From positions 1 through 64,000 of the forward strand of contig JAIUNI010000022.1 in the NCBI GenBank assembly GCA_020161935.1: DNA of 64,000 nucleotides. The letters run 5' to 3'. Below are positions 59,816-64,000 of this stretch, one piece after another (position 1 is the stretch's first letter; each line of letters begins with the position of its first letter). The stretch comes from Chloroflexota bacterium. Lineage in GTDB: Bacteria > Chloroflexota > Anaerolineae > Aggregatilineales > Phototrophicaceae. The notes beneath the pieces were generated by a model, which had not been told where the DNA came from, ran no database searches, and saw only the letters and a list, made by a program, of their open reading frames with translations. The position numbers and the translations under genes were made by a program.

Positions 59816-60868
59816 GTGAACGAAACACCCGCACCCCAAACATCCATTTTCACCCGCCTCATCAACATTCTGGCGCTCGGCTACCTGCTGCTGATGGCCG
59901 TGTACATGCTGCTGCGGCTGGTGGCAGGTGACGAACAGCCTAAACTCTCGCTGCTGAACAGCTTCGCCCACTTCACCTTCCTGCCGCTGGTGCCACTCCT
60001 GCTGCTGGCACTGCTGGCTCGCAGTCGTTTAGCCCTGCTGCGGCTGCTGCCCGTGCTGTTACTGCTCCTTGTGTGGATCGGCCCACGCTTCATTCCCAAG
60101 CCGGTGCCTGCCGCCGCGAGTGACAAAACCATCCGCGTGGCGACCCTGAACGTGTGGGGCAACCGTCACGACATCAGCGGCACCGAGGCATGGCTGCGCG
60201 AAACCGGTGCGGACATCATCGCCCTTGAAGAAGTCTCCCCCGCCTACGCCAGCGAACGGCTAACCGGCCTCGCGGATCGCTACCCCTACCAATCCAACCA
60301 GCACGACGAAACGCGCTTCGGCGATAACTTTACCCTCTCGCGCTATCCCATCGTCAGCACCGAATTTGTGGAGTTGGGCTTGCCGGATACCCCCGCGCCC
60401 GTGCGAACGGTGATCGCCATCGACGGGCAGCAGGTCGCCATGTATACCGTGCATCTGGCATGGCCGGTGGATGACGAGGCCATCACTGTTGGCGGGTTGG
60501 AGTTTTACGTGCAGGTGGCGCTGGCCTTTGACGACACCCTCCGCAACCAGCAGATTGACCGCTTGCTGGCGCACCTCGCCGACGAGCCGCTGCCCTACAT
60601 TCTGGCGGGTGACTTCAACACCAGCGACTTCAGCGTCACCTACAACCAACTGGCGGGCGCGATGCACGATTCGTTCGCGCAGGCGGGGAGCGGCCTCGGT
60701 GGGAGCTGGCCTGTGGCGCGGGCGCGTGGGCTACCGGCGTGGCTGCCTCCGCTCATCCGCATCGACTACATCTGGCACAGCGACGGCCTCCGCACCGTTC
60801 GCGCGTGGCAGGGCGAGGCGGTCGGTTCTGACCACCTGCCGCTGCTGGCGGACTTGGCGCTGGAATGA
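59816..60868 (+). CDS. Membrane-anchored endonuclease/exonuclease/phosphatase family protein
   Basis: A 350-residue protein beginning with GTG. Residues 14-100 contain about three hydrophobic segments, then an EEP domain: RVATLNVWGNRHD, ALEEVSPAYA (metal Glu), MYTVHLAWP, LAGDFNTSDFS, IDYIWHSDG and GSDHLPLLADL. All catalytic motifs are present, so a phosphodiesterase or phosphatase facing outward is plausible. Similar proteins are common and mostly uncharacterised. It is transcribed on its own. Confidence 0.85.
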   Translation: MNETPAPQTSIFTRLINILALGYLLLMAVYMLLRLVAGDEQPKLSLLNSFAHFTFLPLVPLLLLALLARSRLALLRLLPVLLLLLVWIGPRFIPKPVPAAASDKTIRVATLNVWGNRHDISGTEAWLRETGADIIALEEVSPAYASERLTGLADRYPYQSNQHDETRFGDNFTLSRYPIVSTEFVELGLPDTPAPVRTVIAIDGQQVAMYTVHLAWPVDDEAITVGGLEFYVQVALAFDDTLRNQQIDRLLAHLADEPLPYILAGDFNTSDFSVTYNQLAGAMHDSFAQAGSGLGGSWPVARARGLPAWLPPLIRIDYIWHSDGLRTVRAWQGEAVGSDHLPLLADLALE

Positions 60869-60908
60869 TAACGGCAAGTGTGCGTGAAATGCGGAATTGA
60901 ATAGTTAT

Positions 60909-60917
60909 TGCTATAAT
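60909..60917 (+). promoter_or_regulatory. Extended -10 promoter of the TIR-SUMF1 gene
   Basis: TGCTATAAT (TG-C-TATAAT), 33 bases before the ATG. No -35 box is evident and no ribosome binding site was seen. Confidence 0.45.
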
Positions 60918-60950
60918 CTCATCTAGTCATAATTACTCACATCAAACAAT

Positions 60951-62345
60951 ATGCACATCTTCATTTCCTATGCTAGAGCGGATACGCGCAACCTTGCCAT
61001 TGAACTGACCCGCCAACTCTCTCAATTGGAAAACGTTACCGTATGGATGGATACTACGCTCAAATCCGGCAGATCGTGGGCGGCGCAAATTCAAGCGGAG
61101 ATACGCAAGTCGGACGTTGTAATTGTACTGATTTCAAAAGATGTGAGCCGCGACCCTGATGGCGAAAAAGGGGTGAGTTTCGTCATCAATGAGATTGAGT
61201 ACGCCCAACGATTACGAAAGTTCCTTATTCCGGTGGTCGTTGATAAGGCTGACACGCCGATACAAATTGTTTCATTGCAGTATCTTGAGTATGAGAGCAG
61301 CCAATCTCATTCACCCCTGTTGAATGAGATTGTTCTCCAGCTAGAGGAACTTGTTTCTTCAAAAGCAACGGCGCTGCCATCCACAGCCGATAAACAAGCC
61401 GTAAAACCATCCGCATTGCCGCCCGCAGCCGACAAAAAACCTGTAAAACCATCCGCCGATTCTGATAAAAAACCGCCGGGATGCCGTTCATTAATTGATG
61501 AGATGTTGAAAAATATAGGCGGCACTTTGGGTACTGCTATTGGCGCTGTGATTCTGCTGGTTGTGGCTGTTGTGATATTAATCGTTTTGCCGACTTCTAT
61601 ATCAGACCGCATCAAGGAATTGTTCCCCAATAATGTACAAACAGTCGTCGCCTTACCGACGCGAACACCCGCTTCTACAGATGCCCCACCCACGCCAACC
61701 CCCGGTAATACCAGTACGTTAACACCGTTTACCCCGACGACGGCAGCCATCAATCGGACGGCCTCACCCGTCGTCGCACCGACCAACCCACCTTTTACAC
61801 CCACGGACTCACCGACGATTACACCGGCTGACCAGCCATCACCTTCATCAACACCTGTGGAATTTCTCTACCTATCAATTACCGCGTCAGACTATTCAGA
61901 TGCCTACGGTCAGGCGAACGATGCCTATACAATTTCCCTGAACTCGATCACTCATGCCGAGTATGTAGCCTTTCTGAATGCGCGACCGCGCCCCACGTCG
62001 AGCCGAAGCGTTGTAGACGACGAGGAAATTATTGATACGGATGATGCCGATTTTCAACTAGAAGTATCTGGTAATCAGTGGGTGGTTACAAGCGGTGTTG
62101 AAAACCAATCGATGATTGAAGTGACGTGGTACGGGGCGCGGGACTACTGTGTGAGCATTGGTGGACGGCTGCCGACGGTAAGCGAGTGGAACAAAGCCAA
62201 ACCGAACATAAGTATCAGCAATTTACGAGAATGGGTTACTGACCAGTCGGGCAAACAGGCACTGCTCATCAGTTCAGCAGTGGTGGAAGCCGAAGTATCG
62301 GCGGATTTCTCGGATAAATCGGTTACATTTCGATGTGTAAAATAA
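60951..62345 (+). CDS. TIR domain, membrane helix, linker and SUMF1-like domain protein
   Basis: A 464-residue protein. Residues 1-140 are a TIR domain (MHIFISYARADTRNLAIEL; acidic helix with Glu81/Glu83 in FVINEIEYAQRL; VDKADTPIQIVSLQYLEY). Helix at about 195-217 (TAIGAVILLVVAVVILIVLP). A Thr/Pro-rich linker follows to about 300. The C-terminus (about 305-464) resembles the formylglycine-generating/SUMF1-type fold (NSITHAEYVAFLN, WYGARDYCVSIGGRLPTVSEW, LREWVTD, TFRCVK). It is shorter than an active FGE, so it is more likely a sensor domain. A plausible transmembrane signal-to-effector protein. AT-richer than its neighbours. Confidence 0.82.
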   Translation: MHIFISYARADTRNLAIELTRQLSQLENVTVWMDTTLKSGRSWAAQIQAEIRKSDVVIVLISKDVSRDPDGEKGVSFVINEIEYAQRLRKFLIPVVVDKADTPIQIVSLQYLEYESSQSHSPLLNEIVLQLEELVSSKATALPSTADKQAVKPSALPPAADKKPVKPSADSDKKPPGCRSLIDEMLKNIGGTLGTAIGAVILLVVAVVILIVLPTSISDRIKELFPNNVQTVVALPTRTPASTDAPPTPTPGNTSTLTPFTPTTAAINRTASPVVAPTNPPFTPTDSPTITPADQPSPSSTPVEFLYLSITASDYSDAYGQANDAYTISLNSITHAEYVAFLNARPRPTSSRSVVDDEEIIDTDDADFQLEVSGNQWVVTSGVENQSMIEVTWYGARDYCVSIGGRLPTVSEWNKAKPNISISNLREWVTDQSGKQALLISSAVVEAEVSADFSDKSVTFRCVK

Positions 62346-62362
62346 GCGAACGGGAGCGTGTT

Positions 62363-63229
62363 ATGACCTCAAAGCGGACGTTATATGGGATTGCAATAAC
62401 AACAGTGCTGCTGTTCATCATGGCGGTGATTCCGTTTGCCTTCCCAAACTTTGCGAGTACCTGTTTACTGCCTAAAGTTTCGGCGCAGGATAACCCGTGT
62501 TTGGCGCAAGAATCCACATTAGCTGTGCTGCAACTGCAATCCACCCTCGCGGCGGTCAACTTCCAAGGAACTGCCGCCGCATACGAGGCCACGATTACAG
62601 CTTTGCAAACACATGACAGCGATACAGCGACAGCACCGCCGCCTGCTGGCCTGCCGTTTACCGATCCGTTTGATGATAACCGCAATAACTGGGATACCTT
62701 CCCGACCGCTAATGGGAATTTAGCGACGATCCAAGACGGTCGGATGACCGTAAAAGTGGATGAAGGCAATAATTACTGGCTGCCTGTTCCCAATCTGAGC
62801 GTGTCCGATGATTTTTATATTGAGGCGAATGTCACGATTACGCCGGATTGCTGGAACTGGCTAGGGGTTGGTTTTGGGTTAGGCAGCGCTGACCAGAATC
62901 AATACGCCGCGTTTATGAGTGTGTCGAACGGCGGCGTGCCGCGTGCCGCGTATTGGGATCAACCGGGCAATACCGAACAGTTTCCAATAGCGTATGATCG
63001 GGGCGCATTCTGGCCTGATATTGGCGGCACGTTCCCCATTAGCCTAGAGTCCCGAAATGGGGTTTATACCCTGTACTTTAATGGGCGAGAGGTGTGGAAA
63101 CAGAGATCAGACGCACTTGGGACACGCTATGGAAATAACTTGGGTTTCATGCTGTTGAGCTACAGCACCCTCAGCCGGAGACCTTGCTCTGTGAGTTATG
63201 ATGACTTGGTTGTGCGCGACCAACGATAG
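62363..63229 (+). CDS. Secreted lectin-like protein, unknown
   Basis: A 288-residue exported protein. ATG 62363 (GGGAG upstream) is followed by a hydrophobic segment (LYGIAITTVLLFIMAVIPFAF). A coil-rich linker with Gln and Ala precedes a beta-sandwich-like domain from about residue 100 (FTDPFDDNRNNWDTF, FYIEANVTITPDCWNWLGVG, YTLYFNGREVW), similar to concanavalin-like carbohydrate-binding domains in Chloroflexi exoproteins. No enzyme residues seen. It lies 17 bases after the TIR gene, so the two may be co-expressed. Confidence 0.75.
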   Translation: MTSKRTLYGIAITTVLLFIMAVIPFAFPNFASTCLLPKVSAQDNPCLAQESTLAVLQLQSTLAAVNFQGTAAAYEATITALQTHDSDTATAPPPAGLPFTDPFDDNRNNWDTFPTANGNLATIQDGRMTVKVDEGNNYWLPVPNLSVSDDFYIEANVTITPDCWNWLGVGFGLGSADQNQYAAFMSVSNGGVPRAAYWDQPGNTEQFPIAYDRGAFWPDIGGTFPISLESRNGVYTLYFNGREVWKQRSDALGTRYGNNLGFMLLSYSTLSRRPCSVSYDDLVVRDQR

Positions 63230-63240
63230 GACAAACAAAA

Positions 63241-63270
63241 AGAGGCGGACAACTGTGTCCGCCCCTTCTG
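63241..63270. terminator. Bidirectional hairpin between convergent genes
   Basis: GGCGGACA and TGTCCGCC pair around ACTG, flanked by AGAG and CCTTCT. It lies between the lectin-like and SIMPL genes. Confidence 0.75.
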
Positions 63271-63288
63271 CAAGCAACCCCTACCTCA

Positions 63289-64000
63289 TTAGCCAGCGAT
63301 GGCGTAGGTGATGTTGACGGTGATGCCCACGCTCAACTGCCCCGCGTTAATCTGCGGCGCGGCCATATCCATCGCGAAGCCGCCACCGGCACGGTTCAGA
63401 ACCGGCGAAACTGTATTGATGAAGGTTTCGCTAATCATGACCGGCTCGCCGAGCGTCACGCCGTTCACGTCAGCCAACTGCTGGGCGCGGTCGAGCGCGT
63501 CGGCTACTGCCGCCTTACGGGCTTCCGCTTCCAGCGACTTGGTGTCGGCAATCCCGAAGCTCAGGCTGTGGATGGTGTTCGCACCCGCGCCCAAACCAGC
63601 GGTGATGACTGCGCCCACATTGTTGATGTCGCGGATGGTGACGTTCACCGTCAGGTTGACATGGTAAACGCGGCTGCCAGTCGGCTGGCCGCTGGCCGGG
63701 TCAACACGGTCTTCCGGGTAAATGTTGTAGCTGGCGGTCTGCACATCTTCTTCCGCCACACCCGCGTCGGTCAGCGCGGCGACGATGGCCGCTAAGGTGG
63801 TGTTGGCGCTGTCGATAGCGGCACTCGCATCCGCATCCGACTGGTCAACCCCCAGCGTGATGTAGGCGATGTCCGGCGTACCGAATACCTCGCCCGAACC
63901 GCTGACGGTGATGCTGCGTTCCGGCGCGTTCGCATTTGGGGTATCCTGCGCGGCGACAGGGCGCATCGCAAAACTGAGTACACCGACCAGCAAGGCGGCC
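63289..64000 (-). CDS. SIMPL domain protein (DUF541), cut at its 5' end
   Basis: Exported SIMPL/DUF541 protein. Visible start of the coding strand reads LVGVLSFAMRPVAAQD, the end of a signal peptide, so the start codon lies beyond the window. The body has ITVSGSGEVFGTPDIAYITLGVDQS, ALDRAQQLADVNGVTLGEPV and the C-terminal VGITVNITYAIAG. These surface proteins have stress- and membrane-related roles and unknown mechanisms. Between signal end and last residue it is a full single-domain protein. Confidence 0.88.
   Translation of the reverse strand, partial: AALLVGVLSFAMRPVAAQDTPNANAPERSITVSGSGEVFGTPDIAYITLGVDQSDADASAAIDSANTTLAAIVAALTDAGVAEEDVQTASYNIYPEDRVDPASGQPTGSRVYHVNLTVNVTIRDINNVGAVITAGLGAGANTIHSLSFGIADTKSLEAEARKAAVADALDRAQQLADVNGVTLGEPVMISETFINTVSPVLNRAGGGFAMDMAAPQINAGQLSVGITVNITYAIAG

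Noticed and set aside
1..64000. tRNA, rRNA and transposase genes
   Set aside because: None was recognised on either strand by eye; a structured search would be needed to exclude divergent small RNAs.

Overview
The window looks like a chromosomal stretch from a member of the Chloroflexota, most likely an Anaerolineae-type bacterium. This is inferred from gene content (Flp-type pilin, many TPR and TIR proteins, phosphotransferase-fold proteins, P450, orphan regulators), from its palindromic repeats, and from the Chloroflexi/cyanobacteria-style repeat whose translation reads ETQRHR. No rRNA, tRNA or universally conserved marker gene was seen, so the assignment is tentative. Most genes are GC-rich; a few islands are clearly AT-rich.

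Region by region. 1-9300: a block of eight genes (glyoxalase-like protein, giant pilin-adhesin fusion, threonine/serine dehydratase-like enzyme, SH3-TPR protein, DUF4260 protein, CDP-alcohol phosphatidyltransferase, Lgt, YccF) lies between two arms of a roughly 470-base imperfect inverted repeat. 9686-16860: a tandem array of eleven paralogous genes, all on the plus strand and often overlapping by a few bases, encodes single-pass membrane-anchored proteins with a conserved CxxPC motif. No known family was recognised. This is the most striking feature of the window. 16970-18928: glutamine-dependent asparagine synthase. 18996-21990: remains of a medium-chain oxidoreductase gene, with its C-terminal end present twice, bracketing an AT-rich two-gene island (heme-oxygenase-like protein and two-helix membrane protein).

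22139-36520: MMPL transporter with an operator-like palindrome over its promoter, SGNH hydrolase, two phosphotransferase-fold proteins, a lone DUF433 protein, a flippase, a hybrid histidine kinase with its response regulator, a DEAD-box RNA helicase with a long disordered tail, and a pair of related membrane proteins. 36746-48044: mostly metabolic enzymes (MtnA-like isomerase, berberine-bridge-type flavoenzyme with a hydrolase-LuxR regulator, SDR, DapA-like aldolase, L,D-transpeptidase, RidA, a nitrilase-fold protein without its catalytic cysteine) plus a KamB/NpmA-like 16S rRNA methyltransferase whose ribosome binding site lies inside a strong hairpin. 48483-64000: pentapeptide-TIR protein, nucleotidyltransferase, iron-type substrate-binding protein, P450 with divergent TetR regulator, DUF4062/deoxyribosyltransferase-like protein, luciferase-like flavoenzyme, aminotransferase, transaldolase, a membrane-anchored EEP nuclease/phosphatase, a TIR-membrane-SUMF1 protein, a secreted protein and a SIMPL protein cut by the window end.

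The intergenic DNA is rich in short repeats: GTAGGG hairpins, several of which end genes as terminators; CCCTC/GAGGG palindromes; CGCCAAG repeats; and a block of CTCTGTGCC-type repeats. Functions are assigned from protein motifs read by eye; no database search was run.
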